A DNA stretch of 64,000 nt from Hydrogenophaga flava NBRC 102514 (lineage in GTDB: Bacteria; Pseudomonadota; Gammaproteobacteria; Burkholderiales; Burkholderiaceae_C). Location of the stretch: contig NZ_BCTF01000005.1 in the NCBI RefSeq assembly GCF_001571145.1, positions 1-64,000 on the forward strand. Direction: 5' to 3'. The position numbers were made by a program, and so were the translations under genes. This document shows, piece after piece, positions 19,046 through 28,822 of the stretch. The notes beneath the pieces were generated by a model. That model made no database searches. It was not told the origin of the DNA and saw only the letters and a list, made by a program, of their open reading frames with translations. How positions within the stretch are numbered: position 1 is the stretch's first letter; each line of letters begins with the position of its first letter.

Positions 19046-20590
19046 ATGGACACCCGTGTTGCGAGCAAGAAGCTCGGCTTGAAGGAACGCTACGCCGCCA
19101 TGACGCGCGGCCTGGGCTGGGAAACCAGCTACCAGCCGATGGACAAGGTGTTCCCGTACGACAAGTACGAGGGCATCAAGATCCACGACTGGGACAAGTG
19201 GCAGGACCCGTTCCGCCTGACCATGGACGCCTACTGGAAGTACCAGGGCGAGAAGGAAAAGAAGCTCTACGCCGTCATCGAAGCCTTCGCGCAGAACAAC
19301 GGCCAGCTCGGCGTGGCCGATGCGCGCTACGTCAACGCGCTCAAGCTGTTCATCCAGGGCGTGACACCGCTGGAGTACTACGCGCACCGTGGCTTCGCCC
19401 ATGTGGGCCGCCAGTTCACCGGTGAAGGCGCCCGCGTCGCCGCGCAAATGCAGTCCATCGACGAGCTTCGCCACTACCAGACCGAGACGCACGCGATCTC
19501 GCACTACAACAAGTACTTCAACGGCATGCACCACTCGAACCACTGGTTCGACCGCGTGTGGTACCTCTCGGTGCCGAAGTCCTTCTTCGAAGACGCCTGC
19601 ACCGGTGGCCCGTTCGAGTTCCTCACGGCCGTCAGCTTCAGCTTCGAATACGTGCTGACCAACCTGCTGTTCGTGCCCTTCATGAGCGGCGCGGCGCACA
19701 ACGGCGACATGAGCACCGTCACCTTCGGTTTCTCGGCGCAGAGCGACGAGAGCCGTCACATGACGCTGGGCATCGAGTGCATCAAGTTCCTGCTGGAGCA
19801 GGACCCGGACAACGTGCCCATCGTGCAGCGCTGGATCGACAAGTGGTTCTGGCGCGGCTACCGCCTGCTGACCCTCGTGGCCATGATGCAGGACTACATG
19901 CTGCCCAAGCGCGTGATGAGCTGGAAGGAAGCCTGGGAGATGTACGCCGAAGAAAACGGCGGCGCCCTGTTCAAGGACCTGGCGCGCTACGGCATCCGCG
20001 AACCCGCCGGCTGGAAGCAGGCCTGCGAAGGCAAGGACCACATCAGCCACCAGGCCTGGAACACCTTCTACAACTACAACGCCGCCGCGCCCTTCCACAC
20101 CTGGATTCCCAGCGACGAGGAAATGGCCTGGCTGTCGGAGAAGTACCCCGAGACCTTCGACACCTACTACCGCCCGCGCTTCGAGTTCTTCCGCGAGCAG
20201 CAGCAGGCCGGCAACCGCTACTACAACAAGACGCTGCCGATGCTGTGCACCACCTGCCAGATCCCGATGCTGTTCACCGAAGAGGGCGACGCCAGCAAGA
20301 TCTGCTACCGCGAGAGCGACTACAAGGCCTACAAGTACCACTTCTGCAGCGACCACTGCAAGAGCATCTTCGACCACGAGCCCGAGAAGTACGTGCAGAG
20401 CTGGCTGCCGGTGCACCAGATCTACCAGGGCCACTGCTTCCCCGAAGGCACCGACCCGACCGCCGAGGGCTTCGACCCGCTGATGGCTGTGCTCAAGTAC
20501 TACGAGATGGAGGTCGGCCGCGACAACTTCGACTTCGAAGGTTCGGAAGACCAGAAGAACTTTGCGATGTGGAAAGGAGAAGCCAAATGA
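19046..20590 (+). CDS. dmpN: Phenol hydroxylase P3, diiron oxygenase alpha subunit
   Basis: The 514-residue catalytic subunit that converts phenol to catechol with O2. Two ExxH iron-binding motifs are visible (IDELRHYQTE and SDESRHMTLG), together with the partner glutamates in TPLEYYAHRG and SFEYVLTNLLF, giving a full diiron site. A C-terminal cysteine cluster (CTTCQIP and FCSDHCKSIF) is the zinc-binding YHS-like region seen in phenol and toluene hydroxylases. An AAGGAGA site precedes the ATG. The stop overlaps the dmpO start (ATGA). Confidence 0.96.
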   Translation: MDTRVASKKLGLKERYAAMTRGLGWETSYQPMDKVFPYDKYEGIKIHDWDKWQDPFRLTMDAYWKYQGEKEKKLYAVIEAFAQNNGQLGVADARYVNALKLFIQGVTPLEYYAHRGFAHVGRQFTGEGARVAAQMQSIDELRHYQTETHAISHYNKYFNGMHHSNHWFDRVWYLSVPKSFFEDACTGGPFEFLTAVSFSFEYVLTNLLFVPFMSGAAHNGDMSTVTFGFSAQSDESRHMTLGIECIKFLLEQDPDNVPIVQRWIDKWFWRGYRLLTLVAMMQDYMLPKRVMSWKEAWEMYAEENGGALFKDLARYGIREPAGWKQACEGKDHISHQAWNTFYNYNAAAPFHTWIPSDEEMAWLSEKYPETFDTYYRPRFEFFREQQQAGNRYYNKTLPMLCTTCQIPMLFTEEGDASKICYRESDYKAYKYHFCSDHCKSIFDHEPEKYVQSWLPVHQIYQGHCFPEGTDPTAEGFDPLMAVLKYYEMEVGRDNFDFEGSEDQKNFAMWKGEAK

Positions 20591-20943
20591 GCGTCGTTGC
20601 CATCGCCCCCTACGAGTTCACGCCGCAGGATGTGCGCGAGAACTTCCCCGCGCCGCTGCTCTACATCGGCTGGGAAGACCACCTGATGTTCTGCGCACCC
20701 TTCTGCCTGCCGCTGCCGCCGGACACCCCGTTCGGCGCCCTGTCGGCGGCGGTGCTGCCCGGCATCTACGGCTACCACCCCGACTGGGCCCGGATCGACT
20801 GGAGCCAGGCCGAGTGGAAGAAGAACGGCCAGCCCTGGACGCCCGACCCGGCCAAGTCGCTGGCCGAGAACGGCCTGGTGCACAAGGACGCGATCCGCTT
20901 CCGCACGCCCGGCCTCACCGGCATCAAGGGTTCGTTCAGCTGA
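20587..20943 (+). CDS. dmpO: Phenol hydroxylase P4, oxygenase gamma subunit
   Basis: The 118-residue small subunit of the oxygenase. It begins MSVVAIAPYEFTPQDVRENFPA and contains the conserved YIGWEDHLMFCAPFCLPLPPDTPFGAL segment. Its ATG overlaps the dmpN stop by 4 nt, so the two are translationally coupled, as expected for fixed stoichiometry. Confidence 0.93.
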   Translation: MSVVAIAPYEFTPQDVRENFPAPLLYIGWEDHLMFCAPFCLPLPPDTPFGALSAAVLPGIYGYHPDWARIDWSQAEWKKNGQPWTPDPAKSLAENGLVHKDAIRFRTPGLTGIKGSFS

Positions 20944-20950
20944 TCCGGTC

Positions 20951-22012
20951 ATGAGCTACCAACTGACGATCGAGCCGCTGGGCGCGACCATCGAGGTCGA
21001 AGAGGGCCAGACGGTGCTGGACGCGGCGCTGCGGCAGGGCATCTACCTGCCGCACGCCTGCGGCCACGGCCTGTGCGGCACCTGCAAGGTGCAGGTCTGC
21101 GGCGGCGAGGTGGACCACGGCGCGGCCAACCCGTTCGCGCTGATGGACTTCGAACGCGACGACGGCAAGACCCTGGCCTGCTGCGCCACGCTGCAGGCCG
21201 ACACCACCATCGAGGCCGACATCGACGAGGAACCCGATGCGCGCGTGATCCCGGTGCGCGACTTCGCCACCACGGTCGCTCGTATCGAGGACCTCACGCC
21301 GACCATCAAGGCGATCCACCTGGCGCTCGACAAAGTCATCGATTTCCAGGCGGGGCAATACGTGCAGGTGGAGATCCCGGGCGTGGGCAGCCGCGCCTTC
21401 TCTATCGCCAACGATCCGGCCGCGGTGAAGGCCACGACCAGCATCGAGCTGAACGTGCGCCAGCTGCCCGGCGGCGCCGGCACCACCTGGCTGCACCAGC
21501 AGCTGAAGGTGGGCGACCGCCTGCGCGTGGCCGGGCCGTATGGCCGCTTCTTCGTGCGCGAGTCGGCGCAGCAACCGTTGCTGTTCATGGCCGGCGGCTC
21601 GGGCCTGTCGAGCCCGCGCTCGATGATCACGGACCTGCTCTCGCGCGGCTGCACGTTACCGATCACCCTGGTCTACGGGCAGCGTTCGCGCGAGGAGCTG
21701 TACTACGACGCCGAGTTCCGCGCGCTCGCCGCGCAGCATCCGAACTTCACCTACGTTCCCGCGCTGTCGCACGAGCCCGAAGGTTCGGACTGGGACGGAT
21801 TGCGCGGCTTCGTGCACGAGGCGGCCAAGGCGCATTTCGGTGGCAGCTTCGCGGGCCAGAAGGCCTACCTGTGCGGACCGCCGCCCATGATCGAGGCCTG
21901 CATCTCCACGCTGATGCAGGGGCGCCTGTTCGAGCGCGACATCTACACCGAGAAGTTCCTCTCGGCGGCCGATGCGCAGGCCACGCGCAGCCCCCTGTTC
22001 CAGAGGGTCTGA
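20951..22012 (+). CDS. dmpP: Phenol hydroxylase P5, FAD/2Fe-2S reductase
   Basis: The 353-residue electron-supplying reductase. An N-terminal plant-type 2Fe-2S domain (CGHGLCGTC, residues 37-45, with a later LACC cysteine) is followed by a ferredoxin-NADP-reductase-like unit with FAD motif RAFSIAND and NAD motif AGGSGLSSPRS. It moves electrons from NADH to the DmpN diiron centre. It begins 7 nt after dmpO. Confidence 0.95.
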   Translation: MSYQLTIEPLGATIEVEEGQTVLDAALRQGIYLPHACGHGLCGTCKVQVCGGEVDHGAANPFALMDFERDDGKTLACCATLQADTTIEADIDEEPDARVIPVRDFATTVARIEDLTPTIKAIHLALDKVIDFQAGQYVQVEIPGVGSRAFSIANDPAAVKATTSIELNVRQLPGGAGTTWLHQQLKVGDRLRVAGPYGRFFVRESAQQPLLFMAGGSGLSSPRSMITDLLSRGCTLPITLVYGQRSREELYYDAEFRALAAQHPNFTYVPALSHEPEGSDWDGLRGFVHEAAKAHFGGSFAGQKAYLCGPPPMIEACISTLMQGRLFERDIYTEKFLSAADAQATRSPLFQRV

Positions 22013-22017
22013 CCGCC

Positions 22018-22389
22018 ATGTCGATCTTCGATTCCCGCCCCAAGTTCGCAGTGCATGTGGCGCAGACGGACGAGACCTTTCCCTGCGCTGGCAACGAAAG
22101 CCTGCTCACCGGCATGGTGCGCCTGGGCCGCAAGGGCATCCCGGTCGGCTGCGTCAATGGCGGCTGCGGCGTCTGCAAGGTCCGCATCCTGGCTGGCGAC
22201 ATCAAGGCCCTGGGCCCGATCAGCCGCGCCCAAGTGAGCGCCGACGAAGAGTGCCAGGGCTACACGCTGGCCTGCCGCGTCGCGCCCCAGACGCCGGTGA
22301 ACCTCGAAGTCGCCGGCAAGCTGAACAAACCGTTTTCAAAAGGGCGCGCAGGGTCTGCGACTGCAAGCCCCCTTCCTCAACAGCAGTAA
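22018..22389 (+). CDS. dmpQ: Chloroplast-type 2Fe-2S ferredoxin of the catechol dioxygenase
   Basis: A 123-residue XylT/DmpQ-type ferredoxin. The cysteine ligands lie in GCVNGGCGVCKVR and in GYTLACR. The role known for XylT is to re-reduce the inactivated active-site iron of catechol 2,3-dioxygenase, and the gene stands directly upstream of dmpB here as well. The C-terminal 15 or so residues (KGRAGSATASPLPQQQ) look unconserved. Confidence 0.92.
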   Translation: MSIFDSRPKFAVHVAQTDETFPCAGNESLLTGMVRLGRKGIPVGCVNGGCGVCKVRILAGDIKALGPISRAQVSADEECQGYTLACRVAPQTPVNLEVAGKLNKPFSKGRAGSATASPLPQQQ

Positions 22390-22410
22390 CCAACCACCAG
22401 GAGACACGAC

Positions 22411-23355
22411 ATGGGTGTGATGCGCATCGGGCACGCGAGCCTGAAAGTGATGGACATGGACGCCGCGGTCAGGCACTACGAGAACGTGCTCGGCCTCAAG
22501 ACCACCATGAAGGACAAGGCGGGCAACGTCTACCTCAAGTGCTGGGACGAGTGGGACAAGTACTCGCTGATCCTGACCCCCTCCGACCAGGCCGGACTGA
22601 ACCACGTGGCCTACAAGGTCGAGAAGGACAGCGACCTCGACGAGCTGCAGAAGAAGGTCGAGGCCTGGGGCGTGAAGACCGTCCTGCTGGACGAGGGCAC
22701 CCTGCCCTCCACCGGCCGCATGCTGCAGTTCAACCTGCCCAGCGGCCACGAGATGCGCCTGTACGCCACCAAGGAATACGTGGGCACGGAAGTGGGCACC
22801 ACCAACCCCGACCCGTGGCCGGACGGCCTCAAGGGCGCGGGCGTGCACTGGCTGGACCACCTGCTGCTGATGTGCGAGATGAACCCGCCCGAGGGCATCA
22901 ACACCGTGGCCGACAACACCCGCTTCATGACCGAGGCGCTGGACTTCTTCCTGACCGAGCAGGTGCTGGTCGGCCCCGAAGGCAACATGCAGGCCGCCAC
23001 CTGGATGGCCCGCACCACCACGCCGCACGACATCGCCTTCGTGGGCGGCGCCAAGAGCGGCCTGCACCACATCGCCTTCTTCCTCGACTCGTGGCACGAC
23101 GTGCTGAAGTCGGCCGACGTGATGGCCAAGAACAAGACCAAGATCGACGTCGCCCCGACGCGCCACGGCATCACGCGCGGCGAGACGATTTACTTCTTCG
23201 ACCCCAGCGGCAACCGCAACGAGACCTTCGCTGGCCTGGGCTACCTGGCCCAGCGCGACCGGCCGGTGACGACCTGGACGGAGGACCAGTTGTGGAGCGG
23301 GATTTTCTATCACACCGGTGAAGCTGTTCCCAGCTTCACCGATGTGTACACCTGA
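22411..23355 (+). CDS. dmpB: Catechol 2,3-dioxygenase
   Basis: A 314-residue extradiol ring-cleaving enzyme of the vicinal oxygen chelate superfamily, which opens catechol to 2-hydroxymuconic semialdehyde. The Fe(II) ligands are His150 (VHWLDHLLL), a histidine of the LHH pair at 219-220, and Glu271 in the [11 protein letters not shown] signature. An AGGAGA site precedes the ATG. It belongs to the same family as XylE. A GC-rich repeat follows the stop. Confidence 0.96.
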   Translation: MGVMRIGHASLKVMDMDAAVRHYENVLGLKTTMKDKAGNVYLKCWDEWDKYSLILTPSDQAGLNHVAYKVEKDSDLDELQKKVEAWGVKTVLLDEGTLPSTGRMLQFNLPSGHEMRLYATKEYVGTEVGTTNPDPWPDGLKGAGVHWLDHLLLMCEMNPPEGINTVADNTRFMTEALDFFLTEQVLVGPEGNMQAATWMARTTTPHDIAFVGGAKSGLHHIAFFLDSWHDVLKSADVMAKNKTKIDVAPTRHGITRGETIYFFDPSGNRNETFAGLGYLAQRDRPVTTWTEDQLWSGIFYHTGEAVPSFTDVYT

Positions 23356-23356
23356 T

Positions 23357-23465
23357 CTCCCCCCTGCGCCGCTGACGCGGCTTCCCCCCTCTCTGGCGCG
23401 CCTGCGGCGCTGGGAGGGGGGACGGCATCTTGGGCCGGCGGAGCCGGACCCTCGATGCCCCTGGA
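23357..23465 (+). repeat. GC-rich multi-hairpin intergenic repeat, copy 2
   Basis: Directly after dmpB: a GCGCCGCTGACGCGGC-type hairpin, then CCCCCCTCTC...GGGAGGGGGG, then GGCCGGCGGAGCCGG, ending with a GATGCCCCTGG tail. Order and spacing match the copies at 13982 and 51802. It divides the phenol hydroxylase/dioxygenase half of the operon from the lower-pathway half and may lower or process the transcript there. Confidence 0.6.
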
Positions 23466-23499
23466 TTGAAGTCACTTCACGCTCACCGCTCTTCCTTTC

Positions 23500-23931
23500 A
23501 TGTCACTCGTTCTTTCTGTTCCTGCTTCTGTCATCACCGCGTCGGCCGCCTCTCTGGCCTGTCAGGCGGCGCTGGCGCATGCAGAGGCATTGGGCATTCG
23601 CATCAACGTGGCCGTGACCGATGCCTCGGGCACGCTGGCCGCGTTCTTGCGCATGCCCAATGCCTTTCTGCATTCGATCGACATCGCGATCGACAAGGCC
23701 TACACAGCGGCCAGCTTCGGCTTCCCCACTTCGCAGTGGGGTGGCGTGATCGGCGACGACGAACTGCTGCGCATCGGCCTGAACCAGCGCCAGCGCCTGG
23801 TGCTGTTCGGTGGCGGCCTGCCCATCGTGGCCGAGGGCCAACGCATCGGTGGCATCGGCGTGTCCGGCGGCTCGGCCGAACAGGACGAAGCCTGCGCCTG
23901 CGCCGGCCTGCAAGCCCTGGGTCTCGACTGA
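23500..23931 (+). CDS. GlcG/HbpS-family (DUF336) protein
   Basis: A 143-residue protein of the GlcG/HbpS family. It shows the alternating SLACQAALAHAEALGIRINVAVTDASGTLAAFLRM pattern and the late glycine-rich FGGGLPIVAEGQRIGGIGVSGG motif. Members bind haem or corrinoids or have no known role. Genes of this type recur between the dioxygenase and the semialdehyde dehydrogenase genes in betaproteobacterial phenol clusters, so a supporting role in catechol metabolism is likely, but its reaction is unknown. Confidence 0.8.
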   Translation: MSLVLSVPASVITASAASLACQAALAHAEALGIRINVAVTDASGTLAAFLRMPNAFLHSIDIAIDKAYTAASFGFPTSQWGGVIGDDELLRIGLNQRQRLVLFGGGLPIVAEGQRIGGIGVSGGSAEQDEACACAGLQALGLD

Positions 23932-23956
23932 TTTTTCTTTTCTCTCCTCACGCACC

Positions 23957-25411
23957 ATGAAACAGTTCCTGAACTTCATCAATGGCGAATTTGTCGCCAC
24001 CGACAAAACCTTCGACAACCGCAACCCGGCCACCAACGCCGTGGTGGGCCAGGTGCACGAGGCCGGCCAGCGCGAGGTCGACGCGGCCGTGGCCGCCGGC
24101 CGCGCGGCGCTCAAGGGCGAGTGGGGCCGGATGAGCGTGGTGCGCCGCGCCGAGCTGCTGCACGCGGTGGCCGACGAGATCAACCGCCGCTTCGACGACT
24201 TCCTCGCCGCCGAGCTGGCCGACACCGGCAAACCGCGCTCGCTGGCCTCGCACATCGACATCCCGCGCGGCGCGGCCAACTTCAAGATCTTCGCGGACAT
24301 CGTCAAGAACGTGCCGACCGAAAGCTTCCAGATGACCACGCCCGACGGCGGCACGGCCATCAGCTACGGTGTGCGCACGCCCCTGGGCGTGGTCGGCGTG
24401 ATCTGCCCCTGGAACCTGCCGCTGCTGCTGATGACCTGGAAGGTCGGCCCGGCCCTGGCCTGCGGCAACACCGTGATCGTCAAGCCCTCCGAAGAGACCC
24501 CCGCCACCGCCACGCTGCTGGGCGAGGTCATGAACACCGTGGGTATCCCGAAGGGCGTGTACCAGGTGCTGCACGGCTTCGGACCCGGCTCGGCCGGCGA
24601 GTTCATCACCAAACACCCGGGCGTCAACGGCATCACCTTCACCGGTGAGACCCGCACCGGCGAGGCCATCATGGCCGCGGCCGCCAAGGGCGTGCGCCCG
24701 GTTTCGTTCGAGCTCGGCGGCAAGAACGCCGGCATCGTGTTCGCCGACGCCGACTTCGACAAGGCCATCGCCGGCATCACGCGCAGCGCCTTCGAGAACT
24801 GCGGCCAGGTCTGCCTGGGCACCGAGCGCGTCTACGTGCAGCGCCCGATCTTCGACAAGTTCGTCTCTGCATTGAAAGAGAAGGCCGAGGGCCTGAAGAT
24901 CGGCGGCCCCGACATGCCCGGCGTGGGCATCGGCCCGCTGATTTCGGCCGAACACAAGCAGAAGGTCATGGGCTACTACGCCAAGGCCAAGGCCGAGGGT
25001 GCGACCGTGGTCACCGGCGGCGGTGAGCCGGCCATGACGGGCGAATACGCCAACGGCCACTTCGTGCAGCCCACCATCTGGACCGGCCTGCCCGAGAGCG
25101 CCAGCGTGATCCGCGAAGAGATCTTTGGCCCCTGCTGTCACATCGCCCCCTTCGACACGGAAGAGGAAGCCGTCGCGCTGGCCAACGCCACCGACTACGG
25201 CCTGGCCACCACCGTCTGGACACAGGACCTCGGCAAGGCCCACCGCATGGCCGCCGCCATCGAGGTTGGCCTGTGCTGGATCAACAGCTGGTTCCTGCGC
25301 GACCTGCGCACCGCCTTCGGCGGCGCCAAGGCCTCGGGCATCGGCCGCGAAGGCGGTGTGCACTCGCTCGAGTTCTATACCGAGCTCCGCAACGTGATGG
25401 TGAAACTGTGA
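23957..25411 (+). CDS. dmpC: 2-hydroxymuconic semialdehyde dehydrogenase
   Basis: A 484-residue NAD-dependent aldehyde dehydrogenase that oxidises 2-hydroxymuconic semialdehyde to 4-oxalocrotonate, the first step of the oxalocrotonate branch. The general base Glu252 (FELGGKNAG), the nucleophile Cys286 (NCGQVCLGTERV) and the PWNLP cofactor motif are present. The ATG at 23957 gives the family N-terminus MKQFLNFINGEFV. Its stop overlaps the GTG start of dmpD. Confidence 0.95.
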   Translation: MKQFLNFINGEFVATDKTFDNRNPATNAVVGQVHEAGQREVDAAVAAGRAALKGEWGRMSVVRRAELLHAVADEINRRFDDFLAAELADTGKPRSLASHIDIPRGAANFKIFADIVKNVPTESFQMTTPDGGTAISYGVRTPLGVVGVICPWNLPLLLMTWKVGPALACGNTVIVKPSEETPATATLLGEVMNTVGIPKGVYQVLHGFGPGSAGEFITKHPGVNGITFTGETRTGEAIMAAAAKGVRPVSFELGGKNAGIVFADADFDKAIAGITRSAFENCGQVCLGTERVYVQRPIFDKFVSALKEKAEGLKIGGPDMPGVGIGPLISAEHKQKVMGYYAKAKAEGATVVTGGGEPAMTGEYANGHFVQPTIWTGLPESASVIREEIFGPCCHIAPFDTEEEAVALANATDYGLATTVWTQDLGKAHRMAAAIEVGLCWINSWFLRDLRTAFGGAKASGIGREGGVHSLEFYTELRNVMVKL

Positions 25412-26277
25412 ACGCTCCGCACAACCCCGAAATCGCCCGCAGCGTCCGCACGGGCGCCTTCCACAGCAACGTGCACGACCTCGGCGCCTCCAAGCCAGGC
25501 CAGCCGCCGGTGCTGTTCATCCACGGCTCCGGGCCGGGCGTGAGCGCCTGGGCCAACTGGCGCCTGGCGATGCCCGTCATCGCGCAGGAGCGCCGCGTGA
25601 TCGCGCCCGACATGGTGGGCTTCGGCTACACCGACCGCCCGGCCGGCATCACCTACACCATGGACACCTGGGTCCAGCAGGCGCTGGACGTGATGGACGC
25701 CATGGGCGTGGCGCAGGCCGACGTGGTGGGCAACAGCTTCGGCGGTGCGCTCTCGCTGGCGCTGGCCGTTCGCGCGCCGCAGCGTGTGCGCCGCCTGGTG
25801 CTCATGGGCTCGGTCGGTGTGCCCTTCCCGATCACGCCGGGCCTGGACGCCGTCTGGGGCTACGAGCCCTCGCTGGCCACCATGAAACAGTTGCTGGACA
25901 TCTTTGCCCACAGCCGCGCGCTGGTGACGGACGAGCTGGCCGAGTTGCGCTACCAGGCCAGCATCCGCCCCGGCTTCCAGGAGTCCTTCTCGGCGATGTT
26001 CCCCGCCCCGCGCCAGCGCTGGGTCGACGCCATGGCCAGTCCGGAAGCCGCGATCCGCGCACTGCCGCACGAAACACTCATCGTGCACGGTCGCGAAGAC
26101 AAAGTGATCCCGCTGCAGACCTCGCTCACGCTGAGCCAGTGGATTCCCAACAGCCAGCTCCACGTGTTCGGCCACTGCGGCCACTGGACGCAGATCGAAC
26201 ACGCCGCGCGCTTCGCCCAGCTGGTGTCGAACTTCCTCGCCGAAGCCGATGCCCAGTCCGCCAAGACCTCCCCATAA
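25408..26277 (+). CDS. dmpD: 2-hydroxymuconic semialdehyde hydrolase
   Basis: A 289-residue alpha/beta hydrolase that splits 2-hydroxymuconic semialdehyde into formate and 2-oxopent-4-enoate (and acts on methylated ring-fission ketones). The catalytic triad reads Ser110 (GNSFGG), Asp231 (HGREDKVIP) and His259 (HCGHW), and the oxyanion motif is HGSGPG. The start is a GTG at 25408 overlapping the dmpC stop (GTGA), which gives the normal family length. Confidence 0.94.
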   Translation: MNAPHNPEIARSVRTGAFHSNVHDLGASKPGQPPVLFIHGSGPGVSAWANWRLAMPVIAQERRVIAPDMVGFGYTDRPAGITYTMDTWVQQALDVMDAMGVAQADVVGNSFGGALSLALAVRAPQRVRRLVLMGSVGVPFPITPGLDAVWGYEPSLATMKQLLDIFAHSRALVTDELAELRYQASIRPGFQESFSAMFPAPRQRWVDAMASPEAAIRALPHETLIVHGREDKVIPLQTSLTLSQWIPNSQLHVFGHCGHWTQIEHAARFAQLVSNFLAEADAQSAKTSP

Positions 26278-26289
26278 GGCACACCCACC

Positions 26290-27066
26290 ATGATCTCCAT
26301 CGACACCCTGGGCGACGAGCTCTACACCGCGCTGCGCGACCGTCAGGTCGTCGAGCCCCTCTCCAACCGCTTCCCCGACATCACCATCGAGCAGGCCTAC
26401 CGCATCCAGGAGCGCATGCTGAAGCGGCGCCTGCAGGCCGGCGAGCGCATCATCGGCAAGAAGATCGGCGTGACCTCGGCCGCCGTGATGAACATGCTGG
26501 GCGTGCACCAGCCGGACTTCGGCTACCTGACCGACGCCATGGTGGTCAACCAGGGCGAGGCCATCGACATCTCCACGCTGATCCAGCCCAAGGCCGAAGG
26601 CGAGATCGCCTTCCTGCTCAAGCGCGACCTGATGGGCCCGGGCGTGGGTGTGTCCGACGTGCTGGCCGCCACCGAGTGCGTGATGCCCTGCTTCGAGATC
26701 GTCGACTCGCGCATCCGCGACTGGAAGATCAAGATCACCGACACCGTGGCCGACAACGCATCGTGTGGCGTGTTCGTGCTGGGCGACCGCGCGGTCAGCC
26801 CGCTGGCGCTGGACCTGCAAACCTGCGGCATGGTGCTGGAGAAGAACGGCGAGGTCGTCGCCACCGGCGCGGGCGCCGCGGCCCTGGGCTCGCCGCTGAA
26901 CGCCGTGGCCTGGCTGGCCAACACCATGGGCCGCCTGGGCATTCCGCTCAAGGCCGGCGAGGTGGTGCTCTCGGGCGCGCTGGCCGCCATGTTCCCAGCC
27001 GCCAAGGGCGACTTCTTCCGTGTCTCCATCGGCGGGCTGGGCGAGTGCTCGGTGCGCTTCCACTGA
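26290..27066 (+). CDS. dmpE: 2-oxopent-4-enoate hydratase
   Basis: A 258-residue MhpD-family hydratase that adds water to 2-hydroxypenta-2,4-dienoate to give 4-hydroxy-2-oxovalerate. The metal-binding region is seen in IQPKAEGEIAFLLKRDL and ECVMPCFEIVDSRIRDWKIKITDTVADNAS. It stands 12 nt after dmpD. DmpE and DmpH paralogues form a complex in Pseudomonas, and their genes are adjacent here. Confidence 0.93.
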   Translation: MISIDTLGDELYTALRDRQVVEPLSNRFPDITIEQAYRIQERMLKRRLQAGERIIGKKIGVTSAAVMNMLGVHQPDFGYLTDAMVVNQGEAIDISTLIQPKAEGEIAFLLKRDLMGPGVGVSDVLAATECVMPCFEIVDSRIRDWKIKITDTVADNASCGVFVLGDRAVSPLALDLQTCGMVLEKNGEVVATGAGAAALGSPLNAVAWLANTMGRLGIPLKAGEVVLSGALAAMFPAAKGDFFRVSIGGLGECSVRFH

Positions 27067-27085
27067 TCCTGCGGAGCCCCTCACC

Positions 27086-27874
27086 ATGAACCTCAAGCAA
27101 GCCACCATCGCCGCCCTGGCCGAGCACCTGGAGAACTGCCAGCTGCAGGCCCGCGACACCACCAAGATCACCGACGAGCACCCGGACATGGACTGGGAGG
27201 ACGCCTACGCCATCCAGGCCGCCATCCTGGCGCGCAAGCAGGGGCGCAGCCTGAAGCTCGCGGGGCTCAAGGCCGGCCTGACCTCGTTCGCCAAGATGAA
27301 GCAGATGGGCGTGGCCTCGCCCGTGTTCGGCTTCATGACCGAGGACTACGCCGTGCCGCACGGCGGCGAGGTCAAGACCAGCGAACTCATCCACCCCAAG
27401 GTCGAACCCGAGATCGCCTTCGTGCTCAAGCGCGCGCTCAGCGGCCCGGGCTGCCACATGGGCACCGTGCTCGCCGCGACCGACTTCGTGCTGCCCGGCA
27501 TTGAGGTGATCGACAGCCGCTACCGCGACTTCAAGTTCGACCTCAAGAGCGTGATCGCCGACAACACCTCGGCCGCGCGCTTCGTGGTCGGCGGCCAGCC
27601 CATGAAGGTGGACGGCCAGGACCTGCGCACAGTCGGCATCGTGATGGAGAAGAACGGCCTGCCCGTGGCCTTCGGCGCCGGCGCCGCCGTGCTTGGCCAC
27701 CCCGCAACTGCGATTGCCATGCTGGCCAACCACCTGGGCGCGCGGGGCGAAGAGATCCCCGCCGGCACGCTGATCCTGTCCGGTGGCATCACCGAGGCCG
27801 TGTCCGTTGCCGCGGGCGACTCGGTGACCTTGAAAGTGCAAGGCATGGGCAGCACGGGCCTCCGTTTCATTTGA
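27086..27874 (+). CDS. dmpH: 4-oxalocrotonate decarboxylase
   Basis: A 262-residue member of the same fold as DmpE, which decarboxylates 2-oxo-3-hexenedioate to 2-oxopent-4-enoate. I separate it from DmpE by the DmpH-like features [50 protein letters not shown] and [24 protein letters not shown]. In Pseudomonas pVI150 the order is E-F-G-H-I; here dmpH has moved to directly follow dmpE. Confidence 0.92.
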   Translation: MNLKQATIAALAEHLENCQLQARDTTKITDEHPDMDWEDAYAIQAAILARKQGRSLKLAGLKAGLTSFAKMKQMGVASPVFGFMTEDYAVPHGGEVKTSELIHPKVEPEIAFVLKRALSGPGCHMGTVLAATDFVLPGIEVIDSRYRDFKFDLKSVIADNTSAARFVVGGQPMKVDGQDLRTVGIVMEKNGLPVAFGAGAAVLGHPATAIAMLANHLGARGEEIPAGTLILSGGITEAVSVAAGDSVTLKVQGMGSTGLRFI

Positions 27875-27893
27875 AGTTCAGAGAAAGACAGCC

Positions 27894-28808
27894 ATGAGCA
27901 AGAAGATCAAATGCGCCCTGATCGGGCCCGGCAACATCGGCACCGACCTGCTGGCCAAGCTGCAGCGCAGCCCGGTGCTCGAACCCGTGTGGATGGTCGG
28001 CATCGACCCCAACTCAGACGGCCTCAAACGCGCGAAAGAGATGGGCATCAAGACCACCGCCGAGGGCGTGGACGGCCTGATCCCTCACATGAAGGCCGAC
28101 GGTGTGCAGATCGTTTTCGACGCCACCAGCGCCTATGTGCACGCCGAGAACTCGCGCAAGGTCAACGAACAGGGCGCGATGATGATCGACCTCACGCCCG
28201 CGGCCATCGGCCCCTACTGCGTACCGCCCGTGAACCTCAAGCAGCACGTCGGCCAGCGCGAGATGAACGTGAACATGGTCACCTGCGGTGGCCAGGCCAC
28301 CATCCCCATGGTCTACGCGGTCAGCCGCGTGCAGCCCGTGAGCTACGGCGAGATCGTCGCCACCGTGTCCAGCAAATCCGTCGGCCCCGGCACGCGCAAG
28401 AACATCGACGAGTTCACCCGCACCACGGCCGGCGCGGTCGAGAAGGTGGGCGGCGCCAAGAAGGGCAAGGCCATCATCGTGATCAACCCGGCCGAGCCGC
28501 CGCTGATCATGCGCGACACGGTGCACTGCCTGGTCGAGGGCAAGCCCGACGAGGCCGCCATCACGAAGTCGGTCCACGACATGATCAAGGAAGTGCAGAA
28601 GTACGTGCCGGGCTACAAGCTGGTCAACGGCCCCGTCTTCGACGGCCAGCGCGTCTCGGTCTTCATGGAGGTCGAGGGCCTGGGCGACTACCTGCCCAAG
28701 TACGCCGGCAACCTGGACATCATGACCGCCGCCGCCGCGCGCACGGCCGAAATGTTTGCCGAAGAAATCCTCAAGGGCGAGCTGGTGCTCGAACCCGTGG
28801 CCGCCTGA
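27894..28808 (+). CDS. dmpF: Acetaldehyde dehydrogenase (CoA-acylating)
   Basis: The 304-residue subunit of the DmpFG complex that converts channelled acetaldehyde to acetyl-CoA with NAD and CoA. The N-terminal Rossmann motif is [11 protein letters not shown] (residues 10-20) and the acyl-accepting cysteine is Cys131 in [12 protein letters not shown]. It stands directly upstream of its partner aldolase gene dmpG, separated by 14 nt. Confidence 0.95.
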   Translation: MSKKIKCALIGPGNIGTDLLAKLQRSPVLEPVWMVGIDPNSDGLKRAKEMGIKTTAEGVDGLIPHMKADGVQIVFDATSAYVHAENSRKVNEQGAMMIDLTPAAIGPYCVPPVNLKQHVGQREMNVNMVTCGGQATIPMVYAVSRVQPVSYGEIVATVSSKSVGPGTRKNIDEFTRTTAGAVEKVGGAKKGKAIIVINPAEPPLIMRDTVHCLVEGKPDEAAITKSVHDMIKEVQKYVPGYKLVNGPVFDGQRVSVFMEVEGLGDYLPKYAGNLDIMTAAAARTAEMFAEEILKGELVLEPVAA

Positions 28809-28822
28809 CCCGGAGCCCCACC

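Noticed and set aside
18692-20434. A 580-residue minus-strand open frame across dmpM-dmpN
   Set aside because: Antisense to two well-recognised phenol hydroxylase genes.
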